A stretch of 64,000 nucleotides of DNA. It comes from Fagopyrum homotropicum. Lineage: Eukaryota; Streptophyta; Magnoliopsida; Caryophyllales; Polygonaceae. Below, one piece after another: positions 1 to 8,973 of this stretch (its first letter is position 1; each line of letters starts with the position of its first letter). The DNA lies in contig BSWB01000006.1 in NCBI GenBank assembly GCA_033239125.1, forward strand, positions 33,100,001 through 33,164,000. The letters run 5' to 3'. The notes under the pieces were generated by a model. It was not told the DNA's origin, did no database searches, and saw nothing but the letters and a program-made list of their open reading frames with translations. Made by a program: the position numbers and the translations under genes.

Positions 1-1100
1 CGAAAAAGAAATCGGAGGAAAAAATTTTTCAATACAAGTTGATCTCCATTTTCTTCTTAATTCGGTTGAATGCCAAATATGTTCAATTACATCGGTTATA
101 GGTTCTAACATTTCATGTAAAAATTTTAGGCCATCTTGAACACTTAAATTTAAAATATGACATGCACATCTTTGGTGAGTAAAAGAAGTTTTTATAAGTT
201 GACCCGCATTTCCCACTAAATAGTTAACGGCGCGGGTATTAGCGGAAGCATTATCAAATGAGTATGAAAAAACACGATTTTGTAAATTAAATTCTTGTAA
301 AACCGTTTTTATTAAATTAGCAATGTTGGCGGCACTATGTCTTTCATTAAAATGTCGATATGCAATAACAAATTTATGCAAGTACATATCATTATTGATA
401 AAATGTAAAGTGATGCCTATGTAAAAATGTTTTTGTGATAAAGTACTCCAAATATCACTACAAATTGAAACTTGATGCGAAAAAGATTGTAAAACCGTAA
501 GAATTTTTTGTTTTTTTTGTTCATAAGAATGAGAAACTAATTTCGAAACTTGTTTACGAGAAGTTGGTTTATAAGCCGGTTGAAGATAATAGTGTTATAT
601 TCTCTTACATTAATAGATTCCGCATAAGAAAATGGAAAAGCTTCGGATGCAATTAAGTTGGCTAATGCTAAAGATTCATCAACATGATTATAATTAAATA
701 AAGAAGATTGAGAGGAAGAGGATGCAAACCCGTGGGACAATTGAGTTTGTCCCCGTGATATTCCGAGCTTCTCCGGATGAGTCTTTTGCATGTGGGTTTG
801 CAAAGTCCCGTATCCGCCCTTCGACTTCCACTTGTACACCTTCGTACAATAATTGCACGAAACTTGGCAATAATCGTCCATCACCGGACCCTTGTTGTAA
901 TGTTTGGTGAATATGTCGGAGGTGAGCATTTTCGGTGGAGGGGCTTGTCGGAATGGCCCTTCACCTTGTGGAACTTGTGGAACTTGTGGAACTTGTGGCA
1001 TTTCCGAATCCGGCGGTTGAGTCTCGCTTTCTTGTGTGCTAGGAAAGAAAGCGGGAGTCGGAGTGAAGTCGTAGTCGCTTGGGTAATCCGGGTTTGCCAT
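1..1100 (-). pseudogene. hAT transposase, BED zinc finger N-terminal half, truncated
   Basis: The reading frame starts at 1100 (MANPDYPSDYDF). It has a Pro/Gln-rich leader with a repeated VPQ tract encoded by a TTGTGGAAC microsatellite, then a BED-type finger: Cys-x2-Cys about residues 83-86 and His-x4-His about 103-108. The frame breaks near 585-600. A second frame then continues to the window edge with hAT core text (SICSDIW, RCACHILNL, VQDGL). In the hAT superfamily this protein binds subterminal repeats and catalyses cut-and-paste transposition in the nucleus. The frameshift suggests the copy is dead. The C-terminal dimerisation domain is outside the window. Confidence 0.8.
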
Positions 1101-1279
1101 TTCGAAAGATCGAGAATACGAGAAAGAGAATACGAGATGGAGATTGAGAGTAGTAGTAGATAGATGAGAATGTTGGTGTGATTTAAATGAAATAATTGTA
1201 TGGTATTTATAGGAATAGTGGGTATTAATTTTTTTTAATTAAACTAATAATACAAAACAAAAAAAAAAAATTTAAACTT

Positions 1280-1606
1280 CCAACGGCTCTAATAGCCGTT
1301 GGAAAGAGACGTTGGCAAAGTCCGCAAAGAGACGTTGGCAAAGCCAACGTCTCTTTTTTTGCCAAACCGGCGGTTAACCGCCGGTTTGGCCAAAAAAAAA
1401 TAAAAAAAAAAGGCTCAAACCAGCGGTTAACCACCGGTTTGAACCGTCGGTTTAGGTTTGGTGTAGAACCAAACCTAAACCTAAACCGCGAACCGCCGGT
1501 TCAACCAAACCGGCAAACCTAAACCGCCGGTTTGGTCAAACCGGCGGTTTGCGCCGGTTCACAAACTGCCGCTTCGGCGGTTTGGTTTGAACCGGCCACA
1601 CCTCTA
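1280..1606. repeat. Subterminal palindrome cluster of the hAT element
   Basis: Dense inverted repeats: a hairpin at 1280-1302 (CCAACGGCT arms), one at 1328-1354 (AGAGACGTTGGC arms), a perfect 30-bp palindrome at 1361-1390 centred on GGTTAACC, then many AACCGGCGGTT/AACCGCCGGTT units up to the terminus. hAT transposases usually bind short repeated motifs near the ends, so these are probably binding sites. The cluster also covers the 5' leader of the transposase gene. Confidence 0.75.
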
Positions 1607-1614
1607 CAATAGTA

Positions 1615-2166
1615 CAAGAAATTATCAAATACACAAGAAAGGTACATGATTGCAGCTACAAGAGTTACAAGAATTACCTCCATGCAACGATTTCATTTTG
1701 TAGAACTCCACATACTATACAAGAGACCTCTTTGATCGAGAAAATGAATGTTCAAGATGAAGACAAGTAGACGACGAAGAGTAGTCACAATTTAGATCTA
1801 CAAAAATAATATTGAAGCTTTTGATACGTTGATTGCAAACTAATTACGATAACTAAAATTATTAACTCATTAACGATACACCTTCTTCAACTAGGGAGTA
1901 TCGGTGAATTAAAAGGTAATAATAAACACAAAATCTTCTAGATTCTTGTATAAGGGTAAATTAGTCTTAAAACTTCAAAAGATGTCATATTTTAACAAAA
2001 TTAGTGAGATGGATAAATACTAAACAAAATTAATGACCTAATGCTACATAGCAAATTCACCCTTTTATTAATGCTTTGTTCCTCACCCGTTTTGTTGGCT
2101 TTGGCATTGACCGTTTTCTATGCTTTGATTTGGGACCACACACTGTCTTTATGCTATTTTTTTTTA
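1615..2166. other. AT-rich sequence without recognised gene
   Basis: About 550 bp between the hAT terminus and the MITE. No frame resembles a known protein, and no repeat boundary or RNA gene is visible. Confidence 0.5.
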
Positions 2167-2174
2167 TTGAATAT

Positions 2175-2487
2175 TAGGGGTAAGCATCTCCGGATATCCG
2201 ATCCGATCCCACAAACTTTAAAAAGTCTAATCTGAATCCGATCCGAGAACACCCAGATATCCGACATCTTTATCCAGACGGATATCTAATCCGAAGATCC
2301 GATCCGATCCGATCCGAACATTTATTCTTAGACTAGTCGGATATATCCGATCCGATGATCCAAAAAATATGTCCGGATCGGACTCAGATCACCAATTGTC
2401 GGATATCTTCGGATTCGGATTTTTCCGGATCAGATCTTCGGATTAGCGGATCGGAGTAGTCGGATCAGATATTTTTGCTCACCCCTA
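2175..2487. mobile_element. hAT-type MITE, 313 bp, with exact TSD
   Basis: The element is flanked by an identical 8-bp duplication, TTGAATAT (2167-2174 and 2488-2495). Its ends are TAGGGGTAAGCA on the left and the complement of TAGGGGTGAGCA on the right. The interior is a run of ATCCGATCC and GGATATCCGGA variants, with no coding capacity. An 8-bp TSD with TAGGGGTG ends is the hAT signature. It would need a transposase supplied in trans. The ends differ from those of the hAT at 1-1606 after the first 8 bases. Confidence 0.9.
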
Positions 2488-2495
2488 TTGAATAT

Positions 2496-2739
2496 GCATT
2501 GGTTTATTGCATCTATATATTCCACTAGGCTACCCAATGCTCGTTGAATTCAAAGTTAATAATGATCTCGATAGTGAAAGGGTATTTAAGAAATTTAATG
2601 ATATGTAATCTCGTAATGATGTATTACAATATACATGATGATTAATTATACTAAAAAAACGCACACGATACGAGCATTAAACTAGTTCTAACAAAAAAAT
2701 ATATACGGTGATTATGAGAATGAAAATTAATAAAACCCT
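2496..2739. other. AT-rich spacer
   Basis: Nothing recognisable between the MITE and the LINE remnant. Confidence 0.4.
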
Positions 2740-4055
2740 TTTCTATAAGAGATATTCAAGATGCTATTTTGGCATTGGTTGTGAAAAGTCTCTGGGGCCG
2801 AATAGTATGCCATTTCGTTTCTATAAAAAAATACTGTCACATTATTGGTCTTACAGTCATTGGGTTGGTTAAAAGTTTTTTTAAAACTAGAAAAATCTTT
2901 AAGCAAATCAACCATACATTCTTAACCCTTATTTCAAAATTAGATGCATCAACTACCTCCCATTATTGACTTATTAGCCTATGCTCGACAATTTACAAAA
3001 TCACTGCCAAAATATTAACAAAGAGACTAAGCTTAGTGCTTCCAAAACTAATTCACCCTCTTCATAGAGCTTTTGTTGAAATAGATCTATTCATGATAAT
3101 GTTCTCATTGCCCACAAAATCTTTCATGGGTTTAGGAAGAAAAAAGAAAAGTAAGGTTTCATGACAATAAAATTGGACATAAAAACGGCATACAATAAAG
3201 TTGGATTGCCCTTAATTGGTCCTCAAGAAGTTTAGGAATTGAATTAAAGAATGTTTTTTCACGGTTTCTTATTATATACTAATTAATGACTTTCTGACAA
3301 CAATACCCCCAAAGCGGTTTACGCCAAGGTAATCCCCTTTATCCTATCCTCTTTAGTTGAGAGTTGAGATTTTGACTAGAAATATTCAAAAAGCTAGCTT
3401 TGATAATCTTAAGACTATAGGTTTTCCAAATTCAAGAAATGAAACTATCATTCCATTTTAGCCTTTTTTAATGATATAATTAATTTTACAAAAACTTTAG
3501 TAAATGCAAATGGTAAAATTATATTGGCCCTAACTCCTAACACACTATTGTACAGTCACTGGCCAAATGATCAATTATTACAAATCTACGTTCCAAACTA
3601 TTATTAATGTTGATGCCTCAGATTCAATTACATATGGTCATCATCTTCTAACATCTTAGAACAATATCATGAATATCCAATTATAAATGTAAAAGTTAAT
3701 AAAGAAAATTTTAATATGGTTATTCATAAATCAAAACAATAACTTAAAAAATGGAAAGATTCGTCTCTTTCTCAAGAGGGAAGAGTAACCTTAATTAAAT
3801 CTAATTACAATGCTAAACCTCGCTAATTAATGCAATCTTTCATGCTACTTACAAGTATCCATAAAGAAGAAGATCAATTCAATTGAAATTTATTTTGGAA
3901 TAAGGGTTCGGATTTTCATACTCTTATTAGTTGAGATAAAATTTGTAAACAAAGATCCCTTGGAGGAATGAGAATTCAAAAAGATGAAAATATGAGTAAA
4001 GTTCTTCAAATAAAACTTTTATGGAAGACAATGACGGAGCCCGGTAATATTTGAT
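2740..4055 (+). pseudogene. LINE-1: degenerate L1-type reverse transcriptase
   Basis: Three-frame reading recovers plant LINE RT text interrupted by many stops and shifts. In order: GPNSMPFRFYKK (about 2800), NHTFLTLI (2918), LISLCSTIYKITAKIL (2970), LHRAFVE (3061), the region before the YADD block (about 3310-3480), the post-RT segment ILEQYHEYPIIN (3655), and GGMRIQKDENMSKVLQIKLLWKTM (3960-4035). The last part closely matches LINE-3 at the right end of the window, so both belong to one family. No intact ORF remains. The endonuclease and ORF1 parts are not seen upstream. Confidence 0.8.
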
Positions 4056-4455
4056 CACCAGATTACATGCTCTGATCAAACCTTCCCGTAGCGCACATGC
4101 TTCGGCATGGAGGACCGATATGTTTCCACATTGTCCATAGCCTAGGGAGATGGTTGATGCATGTTGGATTCTAAGAATGAATCCGTAGGCCGATTCTCCT
4201 GATTCACGTTTAGATCCATCAAAATTTAGTTTGGTGAATTCATTTTTAGGTTTTATCCAGTGGATATTCCTGGTTTTCCTATTGTTTTTAGTCGAATTTT
4301 GTTTGTTTGATTCTTCCTTTTATTCGCATCTTGTCAATTCTTTATTTGTTCTTGCACACGTGCTTCAATATTTTGTCTTTTATTATTAAAAATGTTTTGA
4401 TTTCTTGAGTACCAAACATTCCACCAAGTAACGGTCAGTTGTACTATTTTAACAT
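4030..4455 (-). pseudogene. LINE RNase H-like tail, inverted relative to LINE-1 RT
   Basis: Read on the minus strand from about 4450, the frame gives the linker WWNVWYSRNQNIFN and then an RNase H (RVT_3) domain with KLNFDGSKRESGESAYGF and HAEACALREGL. The domain stops near 4035 at the point where the plus-strand RT text ends. The two pieces face each other, with the zf-RVT domain missing between them, so this is a rearranged copy and not a simple insertion. It cannot make protein. Confidence 0.75.
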
Positions 4456-4615
4456 AAATCTAATTAATAACAATTTCAACCCGTCAAAAAATAGGAGAAA
4501 GATTAAAAAAAAAAAGCAGTAAATGATAGATACCTAATGAAACTTATGTAAAAATCAAGAAATCAAAACATTTTTAATAATAAAAGACAAAATAAGTTTC
4601 ATTAGGTATCTATCA
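4371..4615. repeat. Composite inverted repeat (38 bp and 23 bp perfect arms)
   Basis: 4371-4408 and 4555-4592 are exact reverse complements over 38 bp. Immediately next to this, 4524-4546 and 4593-4615 are exact reverse complements over 23 bp. So the 61-bp block 4555-4615 is a chimera of inverted copies of two separate upstream segments. The first segment lies in the LINE linker. The pattern fits replication template switching. Confidence 0.85.
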
Positions 4616-4788
4616 TAGATACCTAGATGAATTTGTGAGGCATCAAATTCAAGATTGAGCATAGATATCCTTCCACAAGAAGTTGAATACTTCATCAAAA
4701 TGATGCTTTAGACCGGCTAGTTTCAATAAAATGAGCCTCCATTTTTCCCTACATTTGTATTAAAAAATATATATAAAAAAATTAGTTT

Positions 4789-4857
4789 ACAACTACAACT
4801 ACAACTACAACTACAACTACCACTACCACTACCACTACAACTACAACTACAACTACA
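4789..4857. repeat. ACAACT/ACCACT microsatellite
   Basis: A hexanucleotide tract of ACAACT units with a central patch of ACCACT units. It is a simple repeat without coding evidence. Confidence 0.9.
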
Positions 4858-5004
4858 CACTAATCACAGATTCACAGTAACAAATTTCATGATACTTGAG
4901 CAATAATAAACTATGGCGTAGCATACATAGCCTAGATTAGGTAGTATGTCACGAAATGAAAATGGGTTAGCGTACTGAATGAATGAGTGAATTTATGCTA
5001 TATA

Positions 5005-5150
5005 AACTAAATGGGCCGAAGTTGTTATAACGTATAAAATCGGGCCAGGTCCGTAAAGAGGCGGCCCAAGTAGAAACAGCAATGGAGGGTGATCTAGGGT
5101 TTACTTATTTTTGAATGCGGCGGTATCGCCCTCATCATCTTATATAGCCT
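5005..5150 (+). promoter_or_regulatory. Site II / telo-box promoter with TATA box
   Basis: TGGGCC occurs at about 5011 on the plus strand, and its complement GGCCCA at about 5063. A reversed telo-box (TAGGGTTT for AAACCCTA) lies at about 5095, and a TATA box (TATATAG) at 5141-5147, followed by a CT-rich leader. In plants, site II plus telo-box pairs are typical of ribosomal-protein and snoRNA genes. The arrangement sits about 110 bp upstream of the first snoRNA candidate, so a Pol II snoRNA cluster promoter is the best reading. Confidence 0.6.
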
Positions 5151-5257
5151 CGCTTTTCGTTCTCATCTCTCTCATTCTCTTCTTCATTCCCTCTTTCACA
5201 AGTATTATCTACTCCGAGTTCTGGTTTCTTTCGAATCCTGTTGTATACAGTGTCGAT

Positions 5258-5359
5258 GAAGAGCAATGATGAAATCAAAGATTGTCATGCACCACTCTTA
5301 TTGATTGTTAGTTCAATCTGTGCTGATAAATCCCTTACCCATACTTATCTGAGCTCTTC
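5258..5359 (+). ncRNA. Candidate box C/D snoRNA
   Basis: A 102-nt unit closed by a perfect 7-bp terminal stem: GAAGAGC (5258-5264) pairs with GCTCTTC (5353-5359). Box C is canonical, ATGATGA (5266-5272). Box D is CTGA (5349-5352), directly before the 3' stem. An internal CTGA at 5323-5326 could be box D'. These spacings are those of plant box C/D snoRNAs, which guide 2'-O-methylation of rRNA or snRNA in the nucleolus. The target was not identified by eye. Guides would lie just upstream of 5349 and of 5323. The promoter upstream supports the call. Confidence 0.65.
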
Positions 5360-5488
5360 CCTTTCCCTTTTTCTTCTTCTCTATTTCGTTGTTTTTGATT
5401 TTGGACGTTCATCTGAGGGTTTTGTTATCGATTCGATATCCTCTTGTTTTTGGTTTTGAAATTGTTTTTGTTAAATTAATGAAAGAAT

Positions 5489-5580
5489 GGGGCCAAATGA
5501 TGGGTCAATTGACCACCATGATGCGGACTGCAAAAGCGCTTTGCTTGTTGTTGATAAAACTATGTGTTCCTGATGGTCTC
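5489..5580 (+). ncRNA. Second candidate box C/D snoRNA
   Basis: A 92-nt unit whose ends can pair over 7 bp with two G-U wobbles: GGGGCCA (5489-5495) with TGGTCTC (5574-5580). Box C is ATGATGG (5497-5503), one base off consensus. Box D is CTGA (5570-5573), adjacent to the stem. TGATAAA at 5552 may be C'. It lies 130 nt after the first candidate in the same orientation, as in polycistronic plant snoRNA clusters. The imperfect box C makes it less certain. Its target is unknown. Confidence 0.45.
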
Positions 5581-5589
5581 CAATTTCCC

Positions 5590-6066
5590 TCTTCTCTTTT
5601 CGTTATTTAAAATTTTGAGTGCGAATTGTTTTCTTTCTACAATAATGATTAGCAGGTGTATCTTTTTATGCGTCAGTGCTTAGTTTTGATTATTTTCAAG
5701 TCGCAACTGAAAATTTTCTGAATTCGATTTCATTCAATGGTTAGCGGATCACTCGAATATTCGATCCTTGCGTTTCTGTTGTTTCTTGCCCGATTTTCTT
5801 TTCTGTTATCCTGCATAAGGAAATTAGTGATCTCCATATCTGATGCAGTTGACCTTAGTTTTACATTAGTTTTGAGTACTGCCATTTTCAAGTATTGACC
5901 TCAATTTTAATGGCCCAAGAATCCTCCCAAGTGAGAAATTGTGTCGGACTGTTTGGTCAAACCCTTCGTCTGCACAATCTTTACCGATCCATTTTTGCGC
6001 AGAGTATCACGAAGATACTGAACTTGTAATCATGGACCCTTCCCTCTTTGGTAGGAACTCTTCAAT
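5590..6066. other. Non-coding stretch downstream of the snoRNA candidates
   Basis: No convincing third snoRNA, ORF or repeat boundary. A short inverted repeat, GGATCACTCGAATATTCGATCC with a few mismatches, lies at about 5745-5766. The region could be the 3' part of the snoRNA precursor. Confidence 0.35.
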
Positions 6067-6069
6067 TAA

Positions 6070-6347
6070 GGGCCCCTTTAATAAGGGTTTGAGTTTATTC
6101 GGGTTTATAAAGTAAGTTTATTCGGGTTTATAAAGTAAAATGTTTTTATACGGGTTTAAAAACCCAAATAAAAATAACTTATTTTTTACGGGTTTAAAAA
6201 CCCAAATAAACTCGTTCAAATAAAAACTCATGCACATGTAAACGGTTACACAAAATCAAACAAAGGTCGATAAATTATCATTTAGTTTATAAACCCGCCT
6301 GTTTATCTATAAACTATCATTTAGTTTATAAACCTGCAAACAGGCCC
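6070..6347. mobile_element. PIF/Harbinger (Tourist-like) MITE, 278 bp
   Basis: Flanked by TAA duplications (6067-6069 and 6348-6350). The left end is GGGCCCCTTTAATAAGGG and the right end is the complement of GGGCCTGTTTGCAGG. GGGCC termini and 3-bp TAA/TTA duplications define the PIF/Harbinger group. The interior has repeated CGGGTTTATAAA-like segments and no coding capacity. The larger Harbinger at 7422 has a related GGGCCTGTT end and could have supplied transposase. Confidence 0.8.
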
Positions 6348-6357
6348 TAAGACATGG

Positions 6358-6474
6358 ACCTGATCACTGAAAAACAAACTTAACCAACCTAATGCAATCT
6401 TAATTCGCAAAACCTGATCACCGAAAAAAAAAAAAAAAAACTTAACCAACCTTATACAATCTTAACTCGTAAAA
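6358..6474. repeat. Imperfect tandem duplication, about 57 bp unit
   Basis: Two adjacent copies starting CCTGATCAC and continuing through AACTTAACCAACCT to a TTCGCAAAA/CTCGTAAAA tail. The second copy has an expanded poly-A run at 6424-6442. Confidence 0.75.
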
Positions 6475-6699
6475 CTTGTATGTAGTTGAGCATTTGCTAA
6501 CCAAATCAGATTAATTGTGTTTTTGGTGGGATAACTACTCACACAATAATCTCAATTTAATAAGAAGGTTTATAGCAAAATTAGCAACAAATCTTCTACT
6601 CCTTCCTTCAAAAGCAAAATTAACAACAAAGTATGCTCTTCTATTTGTGTTGTGGTAGATTCATTGATTACCGTATATTCAATGATTACCGAACGATAA

Positions 6700-7421
6700 C
6701 TCAACACTTAAACAACCCTAAGGCTAGGGAGCATACCCCATAACTCAGCCATGGGGCCAACACTTAAACAACCCTAAGGCCAGGGAGCATACCCCATAAC
6801 TCAGCCATGGGGACGGAGCATAGCCCTAATTTGACACTGAATCTGCTCAACTATTCTCTTGCCTTATTTTTTACCACACCCGTTGTAGATGTGTGTCCAT
6901 CACTCTTCTTAGCCTTGTAGCCTTGTATATCTTAACTTTGATGAAACAATTCGAAGGGGTTCCTGTGCAACATTGATCATACTTTTTGACACTCTACCAT
7001 GAACTTCTAGTTCATGTCAATGAACTCCTTGGTTCTATCTTGAATGAAAACGCTTGAATCTCTAATGTTATCCATACATACCGTCAAATGTCTTCTCATT
7101 TCTCCATTTCCATGTCCATCACAAGCCTTGCAATAACCTCATGCCATAAACATATATTTTTAAACTAGACTTTAGATAAAATATTACCTCAACCATGAAG
7201 AAAAGTGTGGTGAAGAGTCCTCCACAATTGCGATCAGCCTGTTGTCCTTTCCACATCTAGTTTGTCTTCGAACAATCTCTGAAGAGATGATCAAGCGTCT
7301 TCGGTTCTCGGCAGCAACATGCACACGAATTGTCGTTGCTAAAATGCCGCAGCTTCCTCTCTGAGTTACACAAAACTCCACCTTTAAGCAACTTCCAAAT
7401 AAACAACTTGATCTGCTCTTA
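6700..7421 (-). pseudogene. LINE-2: zf-RVT and RNase H segment
   Basis: On the minus strand from 7410 the frame gives FIWKLLKGGVLCNSE, NDNSCACC and LDHLFRDCSKT, which is the zf-RVT domain following LINE reverse transcriptases. Further down come remnants of the linker and, near 6800, SVPMAELWGMLPGL, the middle of an RNase H domain. Stops and shifts are frequent. It continues the 11556-11738 piece across the Harbinger insertion. Confidence 0.75.
6702..6813. repeat. 56-bp tandem duplication in the LINE-2 RNase H region
   Basis: 6702-6757 and 6758-6813 are near-identical, with one internal T/C difference. The unit contains the minus-strand codons for AELWGMLPGL, a conserved RNase H segment, which is therefore doubled. 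Confidence 0.9.
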
Positions 7422-7886
7422 GGGCCTGTTCATTTCCCATATCCTGATATCAGATATGGATATGGATATCAATGATATCGATATGAGATTGATATCTGAT
7501 ATCTGTATTTAGCAATATGTTGAAGTATGTCAAATATCAAAATTGATATTTTATAATAATTTGTTTGTAAGATAAAATAAATTTGCTCAATTAAGGTAAA
7601 ATTACAAAACCAATTAAAGATATTATAATAACTAGATCAAACCACTTCGTTAAACATGTAAAACAAAATTAATGTTTTGTAAGTACCACAAATGTTTGAT
7701 TTGTAATTCTTAAATGTAAAAGTATTAAAAAGGTCTTATAGTCACTTTTCTAAACCATTGAAAAACAACACAAACAAAGAACATTCTTAGTCTTGACTTG
7801 CACCCGAAGGACCTTGAACTTGCTCTAAAATAGTATCCACATACAACTTCCACCCATCATTGGGACAACTGTAGAAAGCATCGAGC

Positions 7887-8771
7887 TCATTTTATGGACT
7901 TTGAAAGGATTCGGGTAGCAATAACATCTCTGTCAGAAAAGCCCAACATAGATATTTCTGAAAGCAATAATTTCTTTTGTTGCACCACTTCTTCATCGCG
8001 GTTTTGAGACTTCAATATGGTACTTGCTATGCTCCTCAACTGAACTTTAATTTCATCTATGTCAAGCAAAAACTTATAACTGATATCGCTATTTCGAGTG
8101 ACACCAAGTGGACTTTTACCTACCCTTTGCCTCTTTGATAATGGTTGCCTTGATCCTCCGGCGTTAGATGAGTCATTCAATCCGTCTAGTTCCTTGTCTA
8201 GATCAACAAACTCGGTATCCATGTTGTAAACCATGTCCTCCACATCCTCAGAATTGCCCCCATTTGCTCGATCTAGCCCAAAGATAAGTTCCAGCTTGTT
8301 GAATAATGGGAATGCAGTCTTCCATAATCCTCTAGCCCTAGGATGTAGCTAAAAATATGCATATATGATGTCAACCTTACCTACAAAAGTCATTATAAGC
8401 TAGGGGGTGAAAATGAAGAAAAATACCTTACAAAAGTCTTCATTAGCTTGTCTTTCACAATTGATCATATTAGTTTGATCATCCCATGTGAACCCAAATA
8501 ATTTGATCATCTCATTGATAATGGTATATTTTTCCTTCATAAATTTTATCTTTGACTCAATTTGTGAAGCCTTCAATCCACCTCCTGGATACTTAACTTC
8601 AAGTAGTTGCTCCAAGTGTTGACAAAATCCAGTCTTAAAGCCACCTTCATATTTTCATTCGGGTCACCTTTTAGATCCTATACATAATCCAACAACACTT
8701 CTTCCTCTTGGAAACTCCATTTTCTCTTGTTTTTCCCACGTCCACTAGTGTCACTTGACTTGTTCATCCTA
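7887..8771 (-). pseudogene. Harbinger Myb/SANT-like DNA-binding protein (ORF1)
   Basis: The likely start is MNKSSDTSGRGKNKRKW at 8771. KRKWSFQEEEVLLDYV is the first helix of a Myb/SANT-like (Myb_DNA-bind_3) domain. KASQIESKIKFMKEKY and the GFTWDDQTNMI block (8400-8600) complete it. A probable intron lies at about 8350-8400. The C-terminal part, 7887-8243, is acidic and then basic (SKRQRVGK, a possible nuclear signal) and ends in a charged helix. In Harbinger elements this protein helps transposase enter the nucleus and bind the ends. A stop after LLDYV (about 8680) and a shift near 8640 break it. Confidence 0.75.
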
Positions 8772-8973
8772 AATAGTTCAAAATTCAGATTATAACACAT
8801 GAAACTCAAGAAAAAAGTGCAAAACTCACAATACAACTTACTAATAAAAAAATTGAACAAGTATTTTACAATTCAGCATCTAATAGACAAAAATTCAGCA
8901 AGTATTACGCAATTCAACTAAGACATGAAGAATAGTCTTGGAAAACAAAAAAAAGCATAGTCACTCAAATACA

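Larger units (their letters stand above)
1..1606 (-). mobile_element. hAT transposon, 5' part (cut by window edge)
   Basis: The right boundary is a hAT-type terminus: read on the minus strand it begins TAGAGGTGTGGCCGGTTC and is followed inward by 330 bp of palindromic subterminal repeats and then a transposase gene. The adjacent 8 bp, CAATAGTA (1607-1614), would be the target duplication, but the partner lies outside the window. The other end of the element is missing, so neither its length nor its autonomy can be judged. Confidence 0.8.

Noticed and set aside
722..1163. Plus-strand open frames opposite the hAT transposase
   Set aside because: Antisense shadows of the BED-finger coding region; the minus strand carries recognisable domain text.
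2200..2470. Regular short repeats that resemble a CRISPR-like or satellite array
   Set aside because: Units are irregular and in both orientations, and the block is bounded by hAT ends and an 8-bp TSD, so it is a MITE.
4030..4455. The inverted RNase H piece as the 3' end of LINE-2
   Set aside because: LINE-2 has its own RNase H remnant at about 6800, and the linker text here resembles the LINE-1/LINE-3 family instead. Twin priming also does not fit, because the two pieces face each other at their 3' sides.
5241..5610. Two short plus-strand open frames
   Set aside because: They overlap the snoRNA candidates and have no protein similarity; the RNA signals explain the sequence better.
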